Shown: piece after piece, positions 1 through 4,966 of the stretch
Numbering within the stretch: the first letter of the stretch is position 1
How the letters are laid out: the number at the start of each line of letters is the position of its first letter
The notes under the pieces: model-generated
The model's input: only the letters and a program-made list of their open reading frames with translations
Told to the model about the DNA's origin: nothing
Database searches by the model: none
Assembly (NCBI GenBank): GCA_031367715.1
Contig: JANLQJ010000159.1
Span: forward strand, 1-8,738
Length of the DNA: 8,738 nucleotides
DNA from: JANYHF01 sp031367715
GTDB taxonomy: Bacteria > Pseudomonadota > Alphaproteobacteria > Rhizobiales > Hyphomicrobiaceae
Reading direction: 5' to 3'
Position numbers and translations under genes: made by a program

Positions 1-57
1 ACCTTCCGCGATCAGTTGTTCCAGCAGGCGCGCAATCGTCGTATCGTTGGTTGTCAT
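1..57 (-). CDS. 5' end of an unidentified leftward gene (partial)
   Basis: An ATG on the minus strand at 57-55 opens a frame that runs off the left edge, giving 19 residues that begin MTTNDTTIARLLEQL. An AGAGGA-like ribosome binding site lies about 7 nt upstream of the ATG. The visible part looks like the start of an amphipathic helix and carries no signal peptide. There is too little to name a family. The gene diverges from the outer-membrane protein gene at 191, and the 34-bp palindrome at 96-129 lies between the two starts. Confidence 0.6.
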   Translation of the reverse strand, partial: MTTNDTTIARLLEQLIAEG

Positions 58-95
58 CGAGGTTCCTCTTGGTCGAAGAACATCGATGCCTGATT

Positions 96-129
96 CGCGC
101 TGTCCGCCCCCGCGGGGGCGGACAGCGCG
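96..129. repeat. Perfect 34-bp GC-rich palindrome
   Basis: Bases 96-112 are the exact reverse complement of 113-129. Each arm reads CGCGCTGTCCGCCCCCG from outside inward, with no unpaired loop base in the DNA. It lies between two divergent gene starts. Neither strand has a T-run after it, so it is not a textbook intrinsic terminator. It could be a cruciform or hairpin element, a member of a dispersed palindromic family, or an operator. Confidence 0.8.
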
Positions 130-190
130 TCCACAGCCTCATTGCCTCAAGAGCAATTTACAGACATCAGGTTACACCGCCGTAAGTGTC

Positions 191-913
191 ATGTGGCGTA
201 CATTGAGTATTGGCCTTATGTTTGCTCTTGCGAGTCCAAACATAGCAGTTGCCGGTGACAGTGATTCGCATCCCGGGGTCAATTGGACTGGTTTCTATAT
301 TGGCGCCAATGGTTCATACAATTGGACCAATGTCAGATTTCCAGACGCACAGCCCTTTCCGGTAGGCCCACCTGAACAACCGCTTGAGGGTGCGATGCTC
401 GGCGGCGAGATCGGGTACAACTGGCAGCTAGGTCATCTCGTCCTTGGACTTGAGGCGGACGGCAGCCTTGGACGGTTGGCGAACACAGTGCGCGACGGCA
501 ATTACCTAACAGAAAGTGGTGAAATCAGCTCGCTTGGCACGGTTCGCGGACGGATTGGCTATGCCATGGGTAGGTGGTTGCCTTTTGTAACCGGTGGCTT
601 TGCCTGGGATCGCCTGAAAGAAGGCGCTCAATGCCCTGATCCCGCGGCCGTGGTAGCCGGCGTTTGCAAGAACCCAGCAATTGCCCCCTTCAATCTATCG
701 TCAACGGAAACCAATAACGGGTGGGTGATCGGTGGCGGGCTGGAGTACGCAATCGACAATGGTTGGTCGGTGAAAGCCGAGGGGCTTAGACTGGATTTCA
801 ACAACCAAAGGTACTCGATTGGCAAAACACCAGGTGGCGTCACGCTTCCGGCCTTTAGAATAGATCATGATTTGACGTTGTTTAGGTTGGGCGTGAACTA
901 TCGATTCCAATAG
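191..913 (+). CDS. Outer-membrane beta-barrel protein, Omp25/RopB-like
   Basis: A predicted 240-residue porin-like barrel of the outer membrane. Residues 1-21 form a Sec signal peptide with a hydrophobic core and an AVA cleavage site before GDSD. The mature start has VNWTGFYIGANGSYNW, the hallmark first strand of the alphaproteobacterial Omp25/RopB group (OMP_b-brl, PF13505). Alternating strands follow, such as GGEIGYNWQ and GTVRGRIGYA, and the chain ends in a strand LTLFRLGVNYRFQ. Length fits the family (about 200-280 residues). The open frame reaches back to 47, but the signal peptide fixes the start at 191; the extension would cover the palindrome and has no signal. No strong Shine-Dalgarno is visible. 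Base composition is lower in GC than neighbours (481-540 holds 31 of 60 G+C, against 46 of 60 at 4621-4680). The exact role, structural protein or porin, cannot be read. Confidence 0.88.
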   Translation: MWRTLSIGLMFALASPNIAVAGDSDSHPGVNWTGFYIGANGSYNWTNVRFPDAQPFPVGPPEQPLEGAMLGGEIGYNWQLGHLVLGLEADGSLGRLANTVRDGNYLTESGEISSLGTVRGRIGYAMGRWLPFVTGGFAWDRLKEGAQCPDPAAVVAGVCKNPAIAPFNLSSTETNNGWVIGGGLEYAIDNGWSVKAEGLRLDFNNQRYSIGKTPGGVTLPAFRIDHDLTLFRLGVNYRFQ

Positions 914-955
914 TGGGACAGGCATCATCTGCGCTTGTATGGCAGATTGGCTTAG

Positions 956-1138
956 CAAACTACAACATTCCAGCGACAGGGCATAGTTCCGTCGCTGGAC
1001 ACGGGTTCGATCACGGGCGACGCGCGCGTCGGCATTGCGCATGAGGCGCATCTCGGCGGCGCGCTGGCGGGGCTGGTGATCACGGCGCTGTTCCAGCCGG
1101 GCGTGCTGGGCGTGTTCTTGCGGCATTTCGGGGTGTAG
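956..1138 (+). pseudogene. 3' remnant of a rhomboid-family intramembrane protease gene
   Basis: The frame ending at the TAG 1136-1138 is open back to 956 and has no start codon with an upstream ribosome binding site. From about 1013 it reads as the last part of a rhomboid protease (PF01694): GIAHEAHLGGALAGLV, then ITALFQPGVLGVF and HFGV at the end. AHLGG is the family's sixth-helix motif carrying the catalytic histidine, and the GxxxG-like spacing after it is also typical. The catalytic Ser helix (GxSG) and all earlier membrane helices are missing; the frame meets a stop (TAG 953-955) just upstream. It is therefore a decayed gene end, not a functional protease. Assignment rests on motif recognition over about 40 residues. 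Confidence 0.65.
970..998. terminator. 8-bp hairpin downstream of the barrel gene, possible terminator
   Basis: CCAGCGAC (970-977) pairs perfectly with GTCGCTGG (991-998) around a 13-nt loop, about 57 nt after the stop codon at 913. A weaker 6-bp stem (ATCTGC 927-932, GCAGAT 942-947) lies closer to the stop. Neither is followed by a T-run. The stronger stem sits exactly where the recognisable rhomboid remnant begins, so it may instead mark a rearrangement edge. Confidence 0.3.
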
Positions 1139-1162
1139 GTGGGCAGCAACTGACCGGCATTT

Positions 1163-1197
1163 GTCAGCCTCGGGCTCGTCCCGAGGAGGACACTGAC
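1163..1197. repeat. Hairpin with a sequence repeated at 4048-4065
   Basis: CCTCGGG (1168-1174) pairs with CCCGAGG (1180-1186) around the 5-nt loop CTCGT. An outer GTCAG (1163-1167) pairs with CTGAC (1193-1197) across a bulge. The right half (1178-1195) recurs with one mismatch in the intergenic region at 4048-4065, which suggests a dispersed intergenic repeat. It could also stop transcription from the rhomboid remnant, but no T-run follows. Confidence 0.45.
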
Positions 1198-1239
1198 GGG
1201 TATTTGCTGAACAGGCCACAACACCAGGAGGCAATCGTC

Positions 1240-1318
1240 ATGCCGATTTCAACGCTGACGAGCCGGTGATACAATCAGGATAGCAGCCGAGGCAAGAAGG
1301 CCGCGAATGACGCTGGTA
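1240..1318 (+). pseudogene. 5' relic of a Phd/YefM-type antitoxin gene
   Basis: A perfect AGGAGG (1226-1231) lies 8 nt before the ATG at 1240. Translation gives MPISTLTSR, then an in-frame TGA (1267-1269), then YNQDSSRGKKAANDAG in the same frame. Read through the stop, this matches the N-terminus of type II antitoxins of the Phd/YefM family (PF02604), whose members typically start with a T/S-L-(T/S)-SREFNQD core followed by AKKAA and then GPV-ITDRG. The TGA stands where the family has Glu. The rest of the antitoxin, including the GPV-ITDRG strand, is missing because the foldback element begins at 1319. The 9-residue product would not be an antitoxin. Together with the toxin tail at 1467-1526 it marks a lost toxin-antitoxin pair. 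The family assignment comes from motif memory over about 26 residues. Confidence 0.6.
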
Positions 1319-1355
1319 ATACCGCCCAACCTATCGTTTGACTCGTGCTCGCAAG

Positions 1356-1377
1356 CGGGCGCACAGCAGTGCGCCCG
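1356..1377. repeat. Internal hairpin 1 of the foldback element (REP-like)
   Basis: A 9-bp perfect stem with arms CGGGCGCAC (1356-1364) and GTGCGCCCG (1369-1377) closes a loop AGCA. The core GGGCGCAC/GTGCGCCC is shared with the second hairpin at 1404-1423, so the two form a REP-like pair inside the terminal repeats. Confidence 0.7.
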
Positions 1378-1403
1378 TCTAGCGACACGGCAAGCGGTGA
1401 GGC

Positions 1404-1423
1404 GGGCGCACTGCGGTGCGCCC
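1404..1423. repeat. Internal hairpin 2 of the foldback element (REP-like)
   Basis: GGGCGCAC (1404-1411) pairs with GTGCGCCC (1416-1423) around TGCG. The arms are identical to those of hairpin 1 and only the loop differs. A short outer pairing of AGGCG (1400-1404) with CGCCT (1427-1431) could extend or compete with it. Confidence 0.7.
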
Positions 1424-1466
1424 CTACGCCTTTATGCGCGAGTCAAACCATCGGTTGGACGGTATA

Positions 1467-1526
1467 ACTCGTAACCTCGCGGATTTTAAGCCGACCGGCG
1501 TCCCAATCCGCAATCCGTGGGATTGA
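1467..1526 (+). pseudogene. 3' relic of a VapC-family (PIN-domain) toxin gene
   Basis: From just outside the foldback element to the TGA at 1524-1526 the plus strand encodes TRNLADFKPTGV followed by PIRNPWD. This is the C-terminal signature of VapC/FitB-type PIN-domain ribonuclease toxins (PF01850): a TRN-x-x-DF turn that brings the last conserved acidic residue to the metal site, then TGV and a closing NPW. Nothing upstream in frame resembles a toxin, because the frame runs straight into the foldback repeat. The first roughly 110 residues, with the other catalytic acids, are missing, so no toxin can be made. It lies in the same orientation as the antitoxin relic, in the usual antitoxin-then-toxin order. 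Only about 20 residues support the call, but the motif is distinctive. Confidence 0.65.
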
Positions 1527-1547
1527 TTGGCGAGGTCGACTGCTGCC

Positions 1548-2915
1548 CTACTCCAGCGCCATCAGTTGTGCGCTGTCCGTCAGCACATACATGCGCCCAT
1601 CGGCCACCACTGGCGCGATGTATACCGGCGTGCCCAGCTCGCGCTGCGCACCGACCTGGCCAGTGGCCGGATCGACGCCGACCAGCGCGCCCTTGCTCGA
1701 GGTCAACCACAAGCGCCCGCCGGCCAGTACCGGGCCGCTCCAGACTTTCGCCGTGCCCGGCAGCTTCATGGCCCAGCGGGTTTCGCCGGTCGTGCGCTTC
1801 AGTGCCACCAGGCGGCCCGAGGCGTCCGCCACATAGACCGCGTCGCCCGCCACCCAGGGCGTATCGACACCGCCGAGGTTCATCGACCAGGCCCGGGCAC
1901 CGCTGTCGGCATTGCTGGCGATCATGCGGCCGGAGCGGCTGGCGGCATAGACGAAGCCGCCGTTGGCGACCGGACTGGCGGGATCGCTGAGCGAGGACAG
2001 CGCCGAGGAGGACTTGGCGCCGTTGACGTTCTCGGTCCACATGGCGGCACCTGAATCGACTTTCAGGGCGACCAGATCGCCCGACGGGAACGACACCACC
2101 ACGATATCGCCTGCCACCGCCGGACGCGTGCTGGTCAGTAGCGCCGCGGCCTGTTGCGGCGAACCGTGGAAGGTCCACAACACGCTGCCGTCGGCAACCG
2201 CCAAGCATGCCACCAAACCATCGGTGTTGGTGGCAAAGACGCGGCCGTCGGCCACGGTCGGGGCGGAATGGATCGGCGCGCCGAGCTTCTTTTCCCACAG
2301 TTTCGCGCCCGATCCGGCATCCAGCGCCACGATGGTGCCGAAACCGGTTACGGCGAACACCCGGCCGCCCTCGGCCGCGATGCCGCCACCGAACACCTTG
2401 TTGCCGTTCAACCCATCGGGCGCCACGCTGACGCTCCAGGCCTTGGCGCCACCCGAGAGCGAAAAGGCGCTGACCTGGTTGGCGGCGTCCTGCACATAGA
2501 TGCGGCCCTGATGCACGATCGGCATCGCCGTCAACTTGGCCGCCGCGCTCGAGCCGGTGCCGGCCGCGACGTTCCACACGGTGCGCAGCTGACCGGGTAG
2601 CGCCAGATGACCTGGCGCGTTGCTGGCGGTACCACCGGGCGTGGCCCATTCGGCCATCTGATAGGCCGGCGGAATGACGATTGAGCCGGTGGCTTCCTCC
2701 ATCCGGCCATTGACCTGATCCTCGGTGGCCAGGACGGCGACGCGCTTGCCCGGCAGCGGTGTCTTGCCAATGGCGAACGGGTTCAGATCGGCCAGCTTGG
2801 GCAGCGAGAAGCCGCCGCCATCCTCGTCGTCGGTCGCCGAGGCGCAACCGCTGAGCAGCGCAACGCACACCAGGCCGGCGGCCAGGCGACTAAGCGATCG
2901 TGCATTGGCGGCCAT
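1548..2915 (-). CDS. bamB: Outer-membrane protein assembly lipoprotein BamB (PQQ-like beta-propeller)
   Basis: A 455-residue lipoprotein of the BAM complex, which inserts beta-barrel proteins into the outer membrane; BamB is the propeller scaffold that binds BamA. The N-terminus has a basic start, a hydrophobic stretch and a lipobox LLSGC, with Cys24 as the lipidated residue. A low-complexity linker (about 25-110) leads into repeated PQQ-type blades (about 112-455; PF13360) with turns such as LDAGSGAKLWEKKLG (198-212), LKRTTGETRWAMKL (372-385) and VDPATGQVG (414-422), each after a DGRVF/GGRLW-like strand. Length is somewhat above the roughly 390 of E. coli BamB. GGGAG lies about 5 nt before the ATG, inside the 16 nt that separate it from the tRNA-Gln 3' end. 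It follows the YfgM-like gene, as in E. coli, but the usual next gene, der, is absent; decayed genes follow. A hairpin at 1503-1530, overlapping the toxin relic, could help end the transcript but has no T-run. Confidence 0.9.
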   Translation of the reverse strand: MAANARSLSRLAAGLVCVALLSGCASATDDEDGGGFSLPKLADLNPFAIGKTPLPGKRVAVLATEDQVNGRMEEATGSIVIPPAYQMAEWATPGGTASNAPGHLALPGQLRTVWNVAAGTGSSAAAKLTAMPIVHQGRIYVQDAANQVSAFSLSGGAKAWSVSVAPDGLNGNKVFGGGIAAEGGRVFAVTGFGTIVALDAGSGAKLWEKKLGAPIHSAPTVADGRVFATNTDGLVACLAVADGSVLWTFHGSPQQAAALLTSTRPAVAGDIVVVSFPSGDLVALKVDSGAAMWTENVNGAKSSSALSSLSDPASPVANGGFVYAASRSGRMIASNADSGARAWSMNLGGVDTPWVAGDAVYVADASGRLVALKRTTGETRWAMKLPGTAKVWSGPVLAGGRLWLTSSKGALVGVDPATGQVGAQRELGTPVYIAPVVADGRMYVLTDSAQLMALE

Positions 2916-2931
2916 TGCGGCTCCCGTGTGT

Positions 2932-3006
2932 TGGTTCCCGGTCCTGGGTTCGAACCAAGATTGCAGCAGTCAAAGTGCTGTGTCCTACCAATTAGACGAA
3001 CCGGGA
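2932..3006 (-). tRNA. tRNA-Gln (anticodon UUG)
   Basis: The minus strand folds into a full cloverleaf: acceptor TCCCGGT pairs with ACCGGGA, the D arm is GTCT/GGAC around AATTGGTA, the anticodon arm is CAGCA/TGCTG with loop CTTTGAC (anticodon TTG, reading CAA and CAG), and the T arm is CTTGG/CCAGG around TTCGAAC. The discriminator base is A and CCA is encoded, ending at 2932. Length is 75 nt including CCA. It starts 9 nt after the stop of the YfgM-like gene and ends 16 nt before the bamB ATG, on the same strand, so it is probably processed from a shared transcript. Confidence 0.95.
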
Positions 3007-3015
3007 AAGTCCCCG

Positions 3016-3744
3016 TCAATTTGTCTTCGTTAGCGGCGCCACCGCGGCGGGCGTTGCTGGAGCCGTTGCGGCATCTCCCGGCGCCTTGACGGTGGCCGCC
3101 AGAATAAGTTGCCGCATCATCTCGGCCATCTGCCCGATCGGTCCGCGGCTGTCCTTGTCGTTGAGGATCTGCGAGAACTGATCGTCGGCCTCGGTCAGCT
3201 TGCCGGCCTTGTAGGCGCTAAGCCCAAGCAGCTGGCGGGCCGATTGCCGCCAGACGTTATCGGGCTTGATAAGATCGTTGAGCCGATTCTGCATTTCGGT
3301 AAAGTCCGCTTTGTCCAGTCTCAACTGCGCAGCCTGGATGCGCGCCAGCCCTCTCAGGTTGGCATCGGCTGCCGAACTCACCGCAATCGCCTCGTAGCGC
3401 GCCAGCGCCTGCTCGGCCCGCCCAGCATCGGCATCAAGTGCGGCAAGACGGAGGCCGGCCAGCGCCGGATAGGCCCCCGCGCCGCCCGTTGTCATGACCT
3501 CAAGTGCTTTTGCCGCCTCATCTTTCTTGCCGTCGCGCAGCAACGCTGTCGCAGCCTCGAACTGCGCCCCGGCAGTGGCGGCCTGGCGCTCCTGATAGCC
3601 CTGCCAGCCCTTGTATCCAGCCACCAGCAACACGATGGCGGCGGCGGCGGACAGAATGTAGGGGCGATATTGGGCCCACAGCTTTTCGAACTGTTCCTTG
3701 CGCAGTTCCTCGTCCACCTCGCGGACGATATCGGTATTGGACAT
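3016..3744 (-). CDS. YfgM-like membrane-anchored TPR protein
   Basis: A 242-residue protein with a short charged cytoplasmic start (1-28, DIVREVDEELRKEQFEKLW), one transmembrane helix (about 29-47, YILSAAAAIVLLVAGYKGW) and a periplasmic helical domain of TPR type (about 50-220; TPR_21, PF09976), with repeated A-L-A helices such as YPALAGLRLAALDADAGRAEQALARY. This layout matches YfgM, which in E. coli associates with the SecYEG translocon and periplasmic chaperones. The C-terminus is a low-complexity Ala/Pro/Thr tail. The start is set by the conserved acidic N-terminus; an AAAGG-like site lies about 11 nt upstream, which is weak. It is first in a leftward cluster with tRNA-Gln and bamB, the same gene order as E. 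coli yfgM-bamB apart from the tRNA. A candidate promoter is at 3814-3842. Confidence 0.82.
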   Translation of the reverse strand: MSNTDIVREVDEELRKEQFEKLWAQYRPYILSAAAAIVLLVAGYKGWQGYQERQAATAGAQFEAATALLRDGKKDEAAKALEVMTTGGAGAYPALAGLRLAALDADAGRAEQALARYEAIAVSSAADANLRGLARIQAAQLRLDKADFTEMQNRLNDLIKPDNVWRQSARQLLGLSAYKAGKLTEADDQFSQILNDKDSRGPIGQMAEMMRQLILAATVKAPGDAATAPATPAAVAPLTKTN

Positions 3745-3813
3745 GGCGACGGGGCCTTTTCTGGCAAGCGTTAAGGACCGCAGCCAAGCTGGCGCGGTGG
3801 AATGGCTAAGTGC

Positions 3814-3842
3814 TTGATAGCGCGTGTCGCGACTGCTGGCAA
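3814..3842 (-). promoter_or_regulatory. Candidate sigma70-type promoter for the yfgM-like/tRNA-Gln/bamB cluster
   Basis: On the minus strand TTGCCA (3842-3837) and TATCAA (3819-3814) are separated by 17 nt. The first matches TTGACA at 5 of 6 positions and the second TATAAT at 4 of 6. Transcription would start near 3807, leaving a leader of about 60 nt before the ATG at 3744. It is the best match I found in this gap but was found by eye. Confidence 0.4.
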
Positions 3843-4047
3843 AGGGTTGGGGATACGATGTTCATCTTCGCTGCGGTACTGCCCCGGTATGCGCTATCTT
3901 AAGCGCGGGACTGCCTTTCTTCTCCCCGTTTCGACGGCGAGACGGTGGCGCCCCTTGCGCGCAGCGCAAATCCGAGCTGGTTGGAGGCATCGCGGCAGAC
4001 TGGCGGCCCGGGTCGAGTTTGCCGCCAAGCCTCTCGAATGTGCGCTG

Positions 4048-4065
4048 GTCCCGAGGATGACACTG
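4048..4065. repeat. Second copy of an 18-nt intergenic sequence
   Basis: Seventeen of 18 bases match 1178-1195: GTCCCGAGGATGACACTG here, with a G in place of the T in the other copy. It lies about 10 nt downstream of the SDR stop codon. The left hairpin arm present at 1168-1174 is missing here, so this is a partial copy or a shared short motif. Confidence 0.4.
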
Positions 4066-4074
4066 GTGGCAGGC

Positions 4075-4830
4075 CTACAAACTCGCACTCATGCCGCCAT
4101 CCACCGTCAACCCGGTGCCGGTGATGAACGCGGCATCGTCGCTGGCCAGGAACACGGCGGCCTTGGCGATATCCCGCGGGGTGCCGAAACGGCGCATCGG
4201 CGTCTGGTCGATCAACGCCTGATTGATGATCGGGTTTCGCAGCACGCGCTCGGTCAACGCGGTCTCCACGAACCCTGGCGCCAGGTACGTCACGCGGATG
4301 CCGAATGGGGCATATTCCACCGCCATGCCGCGGGTGAGCGCCTTGACCGCGCCCTTGGTGGCCGAATAGGCCGTGAGCTGACGCATTCCTCGCTCGGCCA
4401 TGATCGAGGCGAGGTTGAGGATGACACCCTTGCCCGAGGCCTGCAGCAGGGAAAATCCATCGCGCGACAGGCGGACAACCGAATCGAGATTGGTCTCGCG
4501 GATCTTCAGCCAGTCGGCATCGGTCATGTGGCGGAAATCGGCGCGCACATTCAGGCCGGCATTGTTGACGAGAATATCCAGCCGCCCGTGCGCGGCCTTC
4601 AGCGTCGCAAAGATCGCCAGCACGGCGGCAGGATCGGTGACGTCCAACCGTAGCGCCTCGGCCTTGCCGCCCGCCGCGGCGATCTCGGTCGCCACGACCT
4701 TGGCGGCGGCGCCATCGACGTCCGAGACCTGAACAATTGCGCCCTCGGCGGCAAAAGCGTGCGCGATGGCGCGGCCGATGCCACCGCCCGCTCCGGTGAT
4801 GAGGGCAATCCGTCCGTTCAAGCGCTGCAT
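4075..4830 (-). CDS. SDR-family NAD(P)-dependent oxidoreductase
   Basis: A 251-residue classical short-chain dehydrogenase/reductase (adh_short_C2, PF13561), the usual length. The cofactor-binding motif TGAGGGIG is at 12-19. Asp37, after the second strand (VSDVD), suggests NAD rather than NADP. DVT at 63-65 and NNAG at 89-92 follow. The catalytic tetrad is complete: Asn114, Ser142, Tyr155 and Lys159 (YSATK). PGFVET at 185-190 and a C-terminal TGTGLTVDGGMS complete the FabG-like fold. No signal peptide, so it is cytosolic. GGAG lies about 11 nt before the ATG at 4830. It stands alone, with divergent and distant neighbours, so the substrate (alcohol, sugar or 3-oxoacyl compound) cannot be inferred. 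Similar enzymes are often named 3-oxoacyl-ACP reductase or glucose 1-dehydrogenase on weak grounds. Confidence 0.92.
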   Translation of the reverse strand: MQRLNGRIALITGAGGGIGRAIAHAFAAEGAIVQVSDVDGAAAKVVATEIAAAGGKAEALRLDVTDPAAVLAIFATLKAAHGRLDILVNNAGLNVRADFRHMTDADWLKIRETNLDSVVRLSRDGFSLLQASGKGVILNLASIMAERGMRQLTAYSATKGAVKALTRGMAVEYAPFGIRVTYLAPGFVETALTERVLRNPIINQALIDQTPMRRFGTPRDIAKAAVFLASDDAAFITGTGLTVDGGMSASL

Positions 4831-4866
4831 TGGCCGTCTTGCTCCAAACTCGCGGTCACTTGCCGC

Positions 4867-4882
4867 GTTCTATACACAGAAC
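4867..4882. promoter_or_regulatory. Inverted repeat GTTCT-N6-AGAAC, possible operator
   Basis: GTTCT (4867-4871) and AGAAC (4878-4882) form a symmetrical 5-bp inverted repeat with a 6-nt spacer in the gap between the divergent SDR and LprI-like genes. Its centre contains TATAGA on the minus strand, which could be part of a -10 for the SDR gene. It may be a repressor site for either gene, or chance. A weak rightward promoter candidate (TTGTTC 4911-4916, TACATT 4934-4939, 17-nt spacer) lies nearby. Confidence 0.25.
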
Positions 4883-4966
4883 ATCCGCGCGCCGCTGCAA
4901 CAGTCCGCCGTTGTTCCGCCATGGGCTTGCACCTACATTGAGCACTGCCGCTTGGAGATCCAGTCT

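Larger units (their letters stand above)
1319..1465. mobile_element. 147-bp foldback/MITE-like element
   Basis: Bases 1319-1345 and the reverse complement of 1439-1465 match at 24 of 27 positions (mismatches at the 7th, 14th and 17th base from the outer ends), giving long terminal inverted repeats around about 93 bp. The interior holds two nearly identical hairpins and no coding sequence. The outer ends read ATACCG on the left and CGGTAT on the right. If the repeat is taken to start at CCG/CGG, both flanks are TA, as after IS630/mariner-type insertion, but TA is self-complementary and so weak evidence. It sits exactly between the relic antitoxin start and the relic toxin end. Non-autonomous transposable element is the best reading; a large structured RNA or a REP-type pair is possible. 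Confidence 0.6.
3745..4074. other. 330-bp intergenic region between the SDR and YfgM-like genes
   Basis: Both flanking genes point left, so this holds the 3' flank of the SDR gene and the upstream region of the YfgM-like gene. It contains a candidate promoter (3814-3842), a copy of an 18-nt repeat (4048-4065) and small inverted repeats (3955-3969, TTGCGC/GCGCAA; 3891-3906, GCGCT/AGCGC). Open frames cross it on both strands, but their translations are Arg- and Pro-rich and show no recognisable family. No decayed gene could be identified. Confidence 0.6.

Noticed and set aside
47..190. N-terminal extension of the barrel gene to an ATG at 47
   Set aside because: It would place 48 Arg/Pro-rich residues before a clear signal peptide, cover the 34-bp palindrome and overlap the divergent gene start. 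The signal peptide beginning at 191 decides the start.
1503..1530. Hairpin CAATCC-GTG-GGATTG with outer CCAAT/ATTGG as the bamB terminator
   Set aside because: It has no T-run on the minus strand and its bases are explained as the coding end of the toxin relic; kept only as a remark under bamB.
914..1547. A novel small RNA or retron-like system made of the many hairpins in this gap
   Set aside because: No reverse transcriptase or other partner gene is present, and the stretch is better explained by gene relics plus a foldback element.
1486..2868. Long minus-strand frame overlapping bamB, and several long plus-strand frames opposite it
   Set aside because: All are Arg/Gly-rich shadow frames of a GC-rich gene with no recognisable motif.
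3858..3902. Short frame MFIFAAVLPRYALS as a possible leader peptide
   Set aside because: Purine-rich sequence precedes it, but it points away from the YfgM-like gene, no gene follows on its strand, and 14 codons are easily found by chance.
3802..4653. 283-residue plus-strand frame over the SDR gene and its flank
   Set aside because: The 3' two thirds is antisense to a convincing SDR gene, and the 5' part has no domain or ribosome binding site.
4766..4966. N-terminal extension of the LprI-like protein to 4766
   Set aside because: It overlaps the SDR gene on the other strand and buries the signal peptide; ATG 4967 has a Shine-Dalgarno and begins the signal peptide.
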